NCBI GenBank assembly: GCA_013054445.1
Contig: JAAMPI010000052.1
Span: forward strand, 1 to 64,000
Direction: 5' to 3'
Source: Cudoniella acicularis
Lineage: Eukaryota; Ascomycota; Leotiomycetes; Helotiales; Helotiaceae
Length of the DNA stretch: 64,000 nt
Position 1 is the first letter of the stretch. Each line of letters starts with the position of its first letter. The position numbers and the translations under genes are program-made. Below are positions 24,854 to 34,378 of this stretch, one piece after another. Under the pieces are notes generated by a model that made no database searches, was not told where the DNA came from, and saw nothing but the letters and a program-made list of their open reading frames with translations.

Positions 24854-25785
24854 ACAGTGACGCGCAACTGCTGTTCCCCCCCAACCACCCTACACAACCA
24901 ACACCAAAATGCCACCTCAACGCACTCCTCTCGGTCCCAGCTCTAGCAATCGACAACCTTATATGTATCTCTCTCCGTACTATAGAGGAGGAATCGTATA
25001 TACCGCGCGATTTAGCCATACTGCTACCGAGATCGTAACAGGCACAGGGTTCGACTGTTACACCGTACGATATACCCTCGAACAAGACCCAGAACGCGCC
25101 GAAGGTAAATCGCTACCTAAAAAGCCTAGGAACAAGTCATATACCGAACCAGAGGAACGTTTACTCGTGCGCCACGTTCGAAATAACCTAAAGGATACCT
25201 ATACACAGCTCATCCTAGCCTGTGGGCTCTCCTATAAGAAGCGTACCCTCACTTCTATCCTCGAGGGCTACTATATTACGAGATAACGTGCTACGCGTCG
25301 GCCATTCCTTATAGAGATAAATACGGCAAAAAGACTCGCTTAGTGCCTCGTACGAAGGGGGTGGACTACGGAAGAGTGGGGTCTTTGTATCTAGAGTGAT
25401 GAGTGTTCTTATGAGCCGGGGTGGGGTAAAGCAACTGAGTGGTGCTTCCGTACACTAGCGCAGAAGTGGCAGAAAGAGATGATTCAAACCTACACCTGTG
25501 GGAAGGATATGAAGGTGATAGTCTAGGCTGCTTTTTAGGATATAGGAAGGACACAACTTTATATTATGGACCGGGACTTTGAGTCAAAGAAGTATAGGTA
25601 CTCTGCTAACTCCTATCTCGAAGCCTTGACTGACTAGCTATTATTTTAGCACTAACGACTTAGCCCTAGCTATATATTCGTATAGGATAACGTATCTATC
25701 TATACTACCTGAAAAGTCTAGGAATAGTTTGAGAAACATAGTATAGATGCTATGGATTAGCCTCCCTTCTCCCCTGATTTAAACC

Positions 25786-26358
25786 TAGGCTGCTCGATGG
25801 GTACCCATCTATAGGTAGACCCGCGGGTAGGTGGGTATACCCGCGGGTTGCCAAGAACCCGTATAAAAATGAAGATATACTTTTATTTAATCTTTTAATT
25901 ATTCTCCTAATTATTTCTCCTAATTACCTTTCTTATACTCTACTAGTATATCTTCCTAGCACGTACCTTCTTGGTGCGTACCCTCCTCGTGTGCACCCTC
26001 CTCCTTCGCACGCACTCTTCCCTTCGAGTCCCCTCTTCGCTCGTACTAAGTGGGTCATTAATTTTAAAAAGTCAGCCTTCTAAGCCCCCCTAAGAAGAAG
26101 AAGGTAAAGTCAAAGCCACTAGCGCTATACTAAACCTCAACCGCTTCCGGATTCTCTCCCGGTAATCCGTAGCCGACGATCACGGACGAAGAGAGAGGGA
26201 GAGGGAGAGGGAGAGGAGGAGAGGGGGGGACTCGAAAGGAAGCGTGCACAAGGAAGGAGAGTGTGTGCTAGGAGAATGTGTATAAAGAAGAAGAGTATAT
26301 ACTAAAAGAGTATATATAATTTACATAAATTACTACCCACTACCTATCACGCTGCCTA
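25786..26358. mobile_element. hAT-like non-autonomous element (MITE), nested
   Basis: A 573-bp insertion in the mariner remnant is flanked by the perfect 8-bp direct repeat TTTAAACC (25778-25785 and 26359-26366). Its ends, TAGGCTGCTCGATGGGTA and the reverse complement of the right end TAGGCAGCGTGATAGGTA, match at 14 of 18 bases. Subterminal palindromes ACCCGCGGGT occur at 25819-25828 and 25839-25848. An 8-bp duplication and such subterminal GGGTACCCG-type motifs are known for hAT elements. There is no coding capacity. Removing the element and one duplication restores the transposase reading PDLNLIENA, which confirms the insertion. Confidence 0.8.
26187..26230 (+). repeat. GA-rich microsatellite
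   Basis: Imperfect GAGAGG repeats lie inside the hAT-like element, between its two imperfect inverted arms. Confidence 0.75.
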
Positions 26359-26757
26359 TTTAAACCTAATCGAGAACGCCTAGTGGGAGATTAAAAAACA
26401 CGTCTTTAAGATGTTTCCTGAGGTCAAAGCATGATAGGCAGCATCTAGAGTCCTGTTTACAAGCTGCCTAGGATATAATTGACAAGGACTTCTTTGATAT
26501 ACTTATTAAAAGTATGCCTAGGAGGATTGCGGCCTGTATCAAGGCAGGTGGGTGGCACACAAAATATTAAGCCTGTGGATTACGTAATCGGGTTATTTTT
26601 AGTATACGAATTAAAGAGAGATCAATTATGGTTAATTTAGCTACTTAACTTGTTATAATAATGAGAATTACGTTCGTTACTGTCAAATGAAAATCGGGTG
26701 CTGATGCTGAGTTTTAGTGAGAATAAAAATCGGTTAACACCAGTTGCGTAGTACTGT

Positions 26758-27150
26758 AGTGCTTGATTATGGGTCCTGGCCTCTCTACCTACCCATCCTC
26801 AGCATTTCCGTACACCTTAACAAGGGTTTCATTGGGACCTTTTGCTTGCCCTTCTCCTGTACCATCCGCTGGCTGCATTGACAGCGAGATTTCGAGCGAG
26901 ATCTCCATGCTCTAGTCATGGACAACTCTATTGTAGCTTTAGTAGTGCGTGAGGGGTTCACATCTAAACCCCGAAGTGTCCTTGGTCAGCCAAGTATAAA
27001 ACATTAAAGATTGCCCAATCTGTTGCAAATAAATCAGAAGTGAGAGAGCCAGCAAACCCGCAGGCACAAACATACATACCCAACAAGCGAACATCGAATC
27101 GAATTCTCGAACGACTCGTACGAGTATCTGCTTGAGAACTGCGAGTAGAG
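26758..27150. other. Gap between transposon and broken MFS gene
   Basis: No gene is seen. It lies directly outside the right mariner end and upstream of the remaining MFS coding sequence, so it may include the lost 5' part of that gene. Confidence 0.45.
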
Positions 27151-28489
27151 GTATCCAAGATGTGGGGACAACGAGGAGGAGCCGGAGCTCAAAGAGGTCT
27201 TCGACCAACGTCGGCCTTCGACAGTTGAAGCTACGAACGCTACGAACAATACGCATCGAAAGTCGGTTTCGAATCGAGGTCTTACGTGAGCTTTCGCTCT
27301 GACCGTCCGTCAATCGATCTTCCCAATTACTCTGGTGACAATTTTGTTCTTTTTGTGGGGTTTGTTATCATACATAACTTTTCTGGAGCTCCTAAACAAA
27401 TAAGGACGATCAGGATTTGCTTATGGCCTTCTCGATATCCTCAATGCCAAGTTCCAAACTGCACTCAATATTACAGCAGCGAAAGCTGGTGGGTTACAAG
27501 GAGCATATTTCGGAGCACACTTCATTGGCCCTCTGACTTATTCCGGTTGGATTGTAAGAAAATTTGGGTCAGTATCTCTCGAGTGAAAGCGAGGTATTGT
27601 TACTCGTGTGTTTTGTAGTTACCGATGGACCTTTATCACTGGACTCTGCATTTATGGAGTTGGCGCTTTGAGTATGTTCCATTCTGGACTGCTGATGCCA
27701 ATATCTAACTTTATGTAGTGTTCTGGCCTAACTGGATACATCGACAAGCCAATGGGGAAGCAATATAAGCTCATGTTTTGGAGTTGCCGCTCAATTCTGT
27801 TATGTTGGCGCTCAGGTATGTCGCACATGATCATTCAGTTACGAAACATACTGATTCATTATTAGGTCGGTGTAGCAGCCAACTTCATCAACTATGCCCG
27901 AGAGTTTGCTGGTATTTCTGCGGCTGCTGCGTCTGATCGCTACGCTATCGGTCAAGGTCTTTTCGTTATCGGCCGTTTTGCGGCAGCGGGACTTATGATG
28001 TTTGTAAAACTCCGCCTCGTGTTGGCTTTTATGACGGCAATCGTGACATTCATAGCTGCGGCAATCGGTGTCCATGGCGAGGGTGGTGTAGCAATGCTTT
28101 CCCTCGTCTTGTTCTTCGAGTCCTGCATCTTCCCGACAATTTTCACGCTTAGTATCCGCGGTCTCGGTCGACACACCAAACGGGGAAGCTCCTGGATCGT
28201 GGCCTCTGTCTCCGGGGGTGCTTTGTTCCCCAGTTTGACTGGTCTACCTGCTGATAGAAAGGATTACCACGTTAGTATGGCTGTTCCCCTTTGCGGCTTC
28301 TTCGTCGCTTTTGCGTACCCGATCTACTTGAATGTTTTCTGCAGAAAGGAACTTGACGGTTTCAGAGAGACGAAGATTGGATATGTGGATAGTGATGGTG
28401 TTGTTGGGGACCCTGATCATGAGCTTAGACGTGCGAGCGTTAGACATGAGGAGAAGGGGTTGAAGGCTGGTGATCATTTGGAGGAATAG
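27150..28489 (+). pseudogene. Broken fucose-permease-type MFS transporter
   Basis: Homologous segments: SIFPITLVTILFFLWGF, then after an intron (ending near 27412) AYGLLDILNAKFQTALNITAA, GLQGAYFGAHFIGPLTYSGW, RWTFITGLCIYGVGAL, then AAQFCYVGAQ, VGVAANFINYAREFAG and an intact C-terminal half with LSIRGLGRHTKRG and ELDGFRETKIG. This is the FucP-like sugar:H+ symporter group in fungi (plasma membrane, 12 TM). Lesions: TGA at 27287 before the first TM, a frame break ending in TAA at 27766, and loss of the central part (about TM4-TM6 and the loop, roughly 150-170 residues by family length). Short GT-AG introns persist. It cannot encode a full transporter. The start is approximate because no good ATG was found. 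Confidence 0.7.
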
Positions 28490-29292
28490 GTTGGGTGTTG
28501 ACGAAGGTGACCTGTTAGAATAGAGTTGAAAAGGCAAGAGTGAAGGTAGGAGAGTCGCTGAGAAAAAGGTTGAAGTGCAGCAGGATTCCTGTATTATACA
28601 CCTGTGTGACGATTTTCATATAGCAATATCAGGTTTTTTTTTTGAGAAGTAAAATTAATTTTGATACCGCGCGACGGACGCACTTTTGCGAGAGCTTCAT
28701 ACATGCAACTCCCCTTTTCTGTTCGCTCTAACTCAGCTTAGCAAAACCTGACACCTTTTTAAGAAGACTTCTTCATTAATCCACCATTTTCAACACAAAT
28801 CTGACATAATCTGCATGCGTCCTCAAAAACATTCGTCAAAATTTCGTTGACATTTGAAATTTTTGCTTCAGATTCAAGAACCATCTGCTCATCTCTACTG
28901 TGTAATCTCTAGGAGTAGTGCTAGGCTAGCGTGAAGATAAAAATTTTACAAGTTGAAAGAAATATAGTAGGACATTATATCTCCAATGTATCTATATTCC
29001 TGTACCTTTTCAAATAGGCATAAAAAGTGGGCTTTGTCCTGAAAAATTTTCGACCTAAACTAGTATTGAATTTCCCCACTCCGCCCAGCCACCCACTTGC
29101 GTTTGTGCGTACCCTGTGTTCGCTTAGGAGGCTCAATTTGCACCAGAAACAATCCAAAGAGGAATTGAAAAAGTCCTCCTGGGCAAAAATTATATTTAGA
29201 AAGATGTAAATGTTTGCAACAAGTAATAAAAAATTCCTAAAAAAGATGAGGTGTCTGAGCAATTGCTCAGGGACATGAACTCTGAGATATCT
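28490..29292. other. Intergenic region, no gene seen
   Basis: About 0.8 kb, AT-rich, with short unrelated open frames only. It precedes the tRNA gene. Confidence 0.55.
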
Positions 29293-29379
29293 CTCTCTGA
29301 CGGGGAGTCGAACCCCGATCTCCCGCGGTCTTGTCAGGTGAATGACAAGCGGAAATCATGACCGTTAGACCATCAAAGA
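29293..29379 (-). tRNA. tRNA-Asp (GTC) with 15-nt intron
   Basis: Reading the minus strand from 29379, acceptor TCTTTGA pairs with TCAGAGA. The D-arm reads TGGTCTAACGGTCA and the T-arm CGGGGTTCGACTCCCCG. The anticodon loop TTGTCA has GTC at 29346-29344. A canonical 7-nt loop and a CCGC/GCGG stem form only if 29342-29328 is removed as an intron at the standard position 3' of base 37. The intron contains TGACAA, complementary to the anticodon-loop bases, as in known pre-tRNA introns. The D-arm and both other stems are complete, so it is probably functional. The CCA end is not encoded, as normal in eukaryotes. Confidence 0.85.
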
Positions 29380-30337
29380 TGTTTTTTATGCGATTGTTGA
29401 AAGGAAATTGCTTATTTCGTTTTGTATTCGGTACTGCTTAAGTGCCGTGGGTTGCAAGGGAGTCACGTTTAATTAGAGGCTTTGAGTGGGCCTACAAGCG
29501 AGGGGTTTGGGGATTACGGTTGGGTGTGAGAGTGTGAGGGGTCAATATTAAAGATCTTACGATGTATGAGGACACTTGAGCAGAACTGCGATAATTGGAG
29601 ACATTATTACACTAAAAGATATTATTTAAATTAACCCTTTTTAAGGGCAACTTTTTTCAAGCAGTCTATAATGTTTCACCGTATCGAATATCTGTTCTTA
29701 AGAATTATATCGCCTGTCAAGTAGTCACAACCTGTATTCGTAATTCAGGAAACCTTTCAATAGCGAATTCTACCCTGAAATTTTAAAGAAGATGTCTAAT
29801 AATAATTTCTCCAAAATGTCTTCGCACAAGACACGTTTTGGAGAAACCCTCCAGGTATAGACTGAGAGCCACGTGATTGATCTCGAAAAGGAGACTGGTC
29901 ATATCAAGTTCAAATTGCGTGTTATCCTGACAATGACTTCACAAAAGGGAAGGACTTTAACTTATAAAAAGAGTGTAAATTTTTGAATCCCAATTTAGTT
30001 GTTTGCATTATGTTTTAAAGTCGTTTTGACCTTTCCCCTCAACTCCTTGACCGTAACGCTTAGCTTCACCAGCCACAGCAACCAGCCGCAACCAAGGGTC
30101 TGATGCGCCTTCAAGACTTCAGACAATTTTGAAACACACTTCTCCTTCAACACATCTGAGAGTCTTCAATGACTGGCTACTCGGAGCGCTGCTACATCGG
30201 AAACACATTGACAGGCACAGTACAGACGGTAATCAGATACGCAGGATACGGTTCTTATTTAACCCCGTGAACCCCATAAATTCCCATAGCTCCAATTTTC
30301 TCAATCCACATTTCTGTGTTTCTTCAGCGGGCCCAAC
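29380..30337. other. Intergenic region, promoter of SET gene
   Basis: No coding sequence is supported in 958 bp. An E-box core CACGTG is at 29870-29875. C/T-rich and AAC-rich sequence near 30060-30330 resembles a fungal core promoter and 5' leader. Confidence 0.5.
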
Positions 30338-31809
30338 ATGTCTATTTCTTGGCTATTTACTACTCTATCTTTAATCTCTATTATCAATGCCGGTCAAGTC
30401 GATTTAATACTCCAAGCTGGAGTCTGCAATGTTTTCGAAAAACAACCTCTCTTAAATGTAGCGCAAATAGCACAAGCACATCTCGAGCCCGAAAGTTGTG
30501 GCCATACCCACATCAAAGCAGCTTCAAAACCATCATGGACCCGAAAACCACAATGTTTGGTGGACCGAAACACGAACGACACTTTCTGTGTATACACCAG
30601 CGAAAATTTCGCCAGCGGACGAGGAATATCCTTTTTCACGACCCCCTCAATCGCCAAAAAAAGTCACCAAACTCCCAGCATTCACAGAGTTAGGTGTTCA
30701 CAACCACGCCAACAATTTCAACAATCCTCCCTGGGAAGTCAGAAATGTCCTCGGTCGAGGCAATGGTCTTTTCGCAACTCGGACTCTCTACCGAGGGGAT
30801 TTGATTCTGGCTGACACGCCGGTGGGGGTTTATAACAGCGATGCATTATATATGGATTATCAAATGGGGTATAAGTTTCTGAGGAAGACGTATGACCAGT
30901 TACCGGAAGACTCGAAGAAAATCTTGATGAGGACAGCGGCACACAATCGGGGGGATCCGATTATGGAGAGGATTAATACGAATGCTTTTGCTGGGGAGTT
31001 TGAGGGAGCGTCGCATTTCTTGCTTTATCCCGAGACTGCTGTAAGTTTTCTCATATCATATTTTGAATTGTCAACTAACAGAAATGTAGCTTATGAACCA
31101 TGATTGCCGTCCAAAGTAGTATCCCTCAGAAATTCAAATATCAAATACTAACAGATTTCAGCGCTATGTATTACCACAACACCTCCACCCTCGTTCACTC
31201 TGCTCATGCTTCGCGGACGATCCACGCCGGTGAAGAAATCACAATTACATGTAAATGCTCCTCAACCCCACATTTAGCTTCAAAAACTAATGACCAACAG
31301 ACATTAATTTGCTCCAACCAATTCACGAACGGCAGGATACTCTCAAAATGATATGGGGATTCGATTGTAGCTGTTCACTATGCTCATCTGGTGCCGCAGC
31401 GGCAAAGCGCTCAGACCACAACATTCAAAAAATCATAGATCTGCACACCGTAAGATTACACTTACTTTACTTTCATCATTCTCGATACAAGTTACACAAT
31501 TAACACACCTCACAGAAACTAGCAGATTGGAGCGCCTCCTCCAGCGCAACCCCCTCCATAGCCGAGGACCTCCTCGAGCTCTACCAAACAGAGCATCTCC
31601 ACGCTGCGATCGGCACGGGCCATTTATTCGCTGCTTACGCGTATAATGCTGTTGGTGATACAGCTATGGCTGTGAAGCATGCGAAAAAAGCGTTGAAGGC
31701 GGGTATGGTGAGTAGTGGGAGTGCGGGGGATGATGAGGTGCAGATGAGGAATTTGGTGGGGTGGCCGAAAGCGCATTGGAGTTTTATGGCGAGATCGAGA
31801 GTTGGATAG
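30338..31809 (+). CDS. SET-domain protein with N-terminal signal peptide
   Basis: Six exons are inferred: 30338-30421, 30471-31040, 31090-31115, 31162-31250, 31301-31449 and 31516-31809, giving 403 residues in one frame. It starts MSISWLFTTLSLISIINA, a classic signal peptide. The SET core follows: WEVRNVLGRGNGLFATRTLYRGDLI, then across three short exons LMNHDCRPNAMYYHN (the NHxCxPN cofactor/zinc pocket), RTIHAGEEITITYINLLQPIHERQ, and the post-SET CSCSLC. Family members with this architecture occur in many ascomycetes. Their substrate is unknown, and a secreted or vacuolar methyltransferase would be unusual. The first intron (30422-30470, 49 nt) is the least certain; without it the signal peptide would not connect to the domain. 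Exon 3 is only 26 nt. Confidence 0.75.
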
Positions 31810-32240
31810 TGAGGTTGGATACAAAAGAGTTTGGAAAGGAGATATTTGGGGGAAATGGCGTTCAGGTTGGTATTGGAGCTGGGAAGGTATTTTGGGTGGA
31901 GTTTCGACATCAATGAATCGTAGAGTTTCCGAGTATCATTCGAATAGTACCCTTTTAAGGAAATTAAGGTCTTGACAAGATCCATGTCCACCTTTGGACG
32001 ATTCGAATAGAATTCTTGGACGCTTTCACTAAATGCCCCGGCTCAACGTCACAAGTACTTGAACTTTCCAGGAAATTTCCGATGGAAGCTTGGCATGAAT
32101 GAACATCGTACACGTGAAGAATTGTATTTTGGACACCACCAACGCCACAGAGCCATGCTAGTCACACAGGTATCTACTAGTTCCCAGCCCTCCCAAGAAC
32201 GCCTTAAAATGTAGAATGGATGATGAAGCAAAATATAACT
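31810..32240. other. Convergent intergenic region
   Basis: A 431-bp gap between the 3' ends of the SET gene and UTP7. No gene is seen. CACGTG occurs at 32111-32116, but not near a start codon. Confidence 0.55.
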
Positions 32241-33985
32241 TCAAGCACCTTTCCTTGCAAATCGACCAAGTGCAGGACCTAATTCAGCCTCTGTTTCCTT
32301 CAGCTTCCTTTGCTGTCTCTCGGTCTGATTCTTTCTCAGCTCCTCAATCTTGAGTCGTCGCTCATCGATAATATTTCTCGAGCCCTTTTTTCTCAAGTAT
32401 TTTCTCAGCGAGCTGTTCTTCCCTCTTCCGCGATTTTTGATATCCGCGATAGGGTCTACGGGCTTGTCCAAATCCTTTTCTGCTTTTCGCTGTTCTGCAG
32501 ACAGGAGATCCAAGTTTCCGATATAATCAGGATTGAGCGAGATCATTTCCGGTTGGAGCTTGTTGAGAAGTGATTTTACCTCCGCTTCTTGTCGTTGCTT
32601 GGTATTTTCGTAAGGATTGACTTCCAGAGCGTCGAAATTGGGTTCTCCAGCTCCTGGTACAATAATAGAGGAAAATCCTTCGTTGTGAGAAACACCTAAT
32701 AAATCTTCAAAAGGGCACCACTTCACTCGCTCTATTCTTTTACCCTCACCGCCCCATGCCATGTATGGACTTTGAATTTTTTCTTGCTCTAAAGACGATT
32801 TTGAGAATAGGCCCCGCCATATTGAGGTTTGGGTTCCCCACCCGACAGCGGTCAATCCTCTGTCAGATATCGCAACTGACGATGCTGGTTGATGCGTAAA
32901 ATAACTGTTGACTTCTTTGAACATTCGAATGTCCCAAACTGACATCTTCAGATCTTGACCTGCAGACACCATATATCTACCTTCCCGATCGACCGCAAGC
33001 GCCCGTACTGGACCTCGATGTGCAAAAAGTTTCACAAGAGGGGTAGTTGAATTTGGTGACCAAAGAGTGACCGTGCCGTTCTGGTGACCCATATGGAGAA
33101 TGGCATTATGGGGATTCTGAGTGAGAGATGTTGGAGAGCCAAGACGTGTAGGCATTTCAATGACCAGTTCGCCTGTCGACACGTCTTGGTATTTCAAATA
33201 ACCTGAATTGCCCTGAAAAGAAGTTAGGAACACAAAAGACTGGGCTAGGGAGGGCTCTGATACGTACCACGGTTGCGAGAAGATAGTGATAGGGCAGAAA
33301 TTCCATATTTGTAACCTCGATATGCTTTTTCAGGCAATGTATTTCCACTCCAGCTCCATCGTATATGTAAACGTACTTCTTCTGCGCAACAGCAAACAAT
33401 TGGTTGTTATGCAGCCATCGTGCATCCCGAACGGTTTCTCCGAGTTGTATTTCGCAGCCCAGCTTCCCTTCTCTCCAATCCATTGTCGCGACATGGCCTT
33501 TCCTGCCAGCAAGTAAAAGCTCTCGACCATTTCTTGTATAATCGCACACGTACGGCCCAAGTGCATCCAGCTTCAAATCGAATCTCTTCTTCGCAGTCTC
33601 AATAGCAACATCCGGTAGTATATCCTCCTGGCGTACTTTGTATGTTCGCTCGAGGACTGTTTCGGGCTCCAGGAAACCTCCAGTATTTTCGTGCAAAATC
33701 TCAGAGTCTTTAAGGCGTAACGTGGCAGTCTTGTATTTACTCTCCAGAGATTTCAAGTTTCCTCTCAGCTTTTTGTCCTTGATGCCCTTCACTTTGAATA
33801 GTTAGTGACCATATTTTAGACGCTCGCTGAGAAACCCAAACTATTTCAACACCAAACTGTAGAGCCATAATACACAGTCTTAAAGCATCCGATAGACGAC
33901 TAGTACCAGGATCACCTACGTGGAATTTTTCGCCCTCTGCCATATTGGTTTTCTGCTTCTTTCCGTCGTCGCAATTGGGCGGCAT
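32241..33985 (-). CDS. UTP7: U3 snoRNP WD40 protein Utp7
   Basis: Three exons on the minus strand: 33985-33916, 33791-33268 and 33212-32241, with introns 33792-33915 and 33213-33267. The product has 521 residues. It carries the BING4/Utp7 signature: VRQEDILPDVA, AKKRFDLKLDALGPYVCDYTRNGR, WLHNNQLFAVAQKKYVYIYD, WD repeats GPVRALAVDREGRYMVSAGQD and IRMFKEVNSYFTHQPASSVAISDRG, then the C-terminal LNPDYIGNLDL and a basic tail. Utp7 is part of the 90S pre-ribosome needed for 18S rRNA processing in the nucleolus. An internal Met at residue 15 could be the true start. It is head to head with TSR1. Confidence 0.92.
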
Positions 33986-34378
33986 CTGAATTGATTGTCG
34001 TCAAGTCTGACCGCGAGCGCTTGATGGGTATCGCTCCATTGAAATGTACCTTAGATGCGCTCGCCTCTTCTAATTGATCGACTTTCATTTTGCGTATGTT
34101 TCGGCGGTGTTGTGGATTGTGATGGGAATTGTATACAAAATTCGGGGTTAATCCTCAGCCACGAACTTTTTGCAATGCCAAGACTTCCGATAAGGTTAAC
34201 GATAAGCGCACAGAAAATATTTCCCCCACATCCAGCACATCTCTTAACATTTCTTTGCCGACCACGATCAGAAAAGCTGTGGACTTAAAGGCAATTCCAC
34301 ACAAGCCACATCGATAATTTCTATTCAACCACCGTGGCTTCAATTCCGTTCCGATTTAAAGCAGGAGGAAACGGCAGT
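33986..34378. promoter_or_regulatory. Bidirectional promoter of UTP7 and TSR1
   Basis: A 393-bp spacer between two divergent start codons (33985 minus, 34379 plus). Both genes serve 40S subunit biogenesis, so shared control is plausible. I could not identify clear PAC or RRPE motifs by eye. Confidence 0.5.

Larger units (their letters stand above)
24909..26570 (+). pseudogene. Broken mariner transposase
   Basis: This is the coding part of the element above. The first 125 residues are open. After that, many in-frame stops (for example TAG at 25524 and 25536 where Trp is expected) and one insertion at 25786-26358 destroy the frame. If the insertion is skipped, the frame resumes at IENA with a stop where a second Trp would be. 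No function is expected. Confidence 0.7.
24854..26757 (+). mobile_element. Decayed Tc1/mariner-type transposon
   Basis: The left end ACAGTGACGCGCAACTG (24854) and right end CAGTTGCGTAGTACTGT (26741-26757) are imperfect inverted repeats. The transposase starts at ATG 24909 (MPPQRTPLGP) and stays open to about 25285 with LEQDPERAEGKSLPKKPR and an RHVRNNLKDTY block, the N-terminal DNA-binding part of fungal Tc1/mariner transposases. Downstream homology continues through stops: DRDFESKK, SANSYLEAL, then FPEVKA and RRIAACIKAGGWH. Several former Trp and Gln codons are TAG, which fits RIP-like G:C to A:T change. The coding part is split by a 573-bp insertion at 25786. The element cannot encode active transposase. 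The TA target duplication is not clean on the left. Confidence 0.75.
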
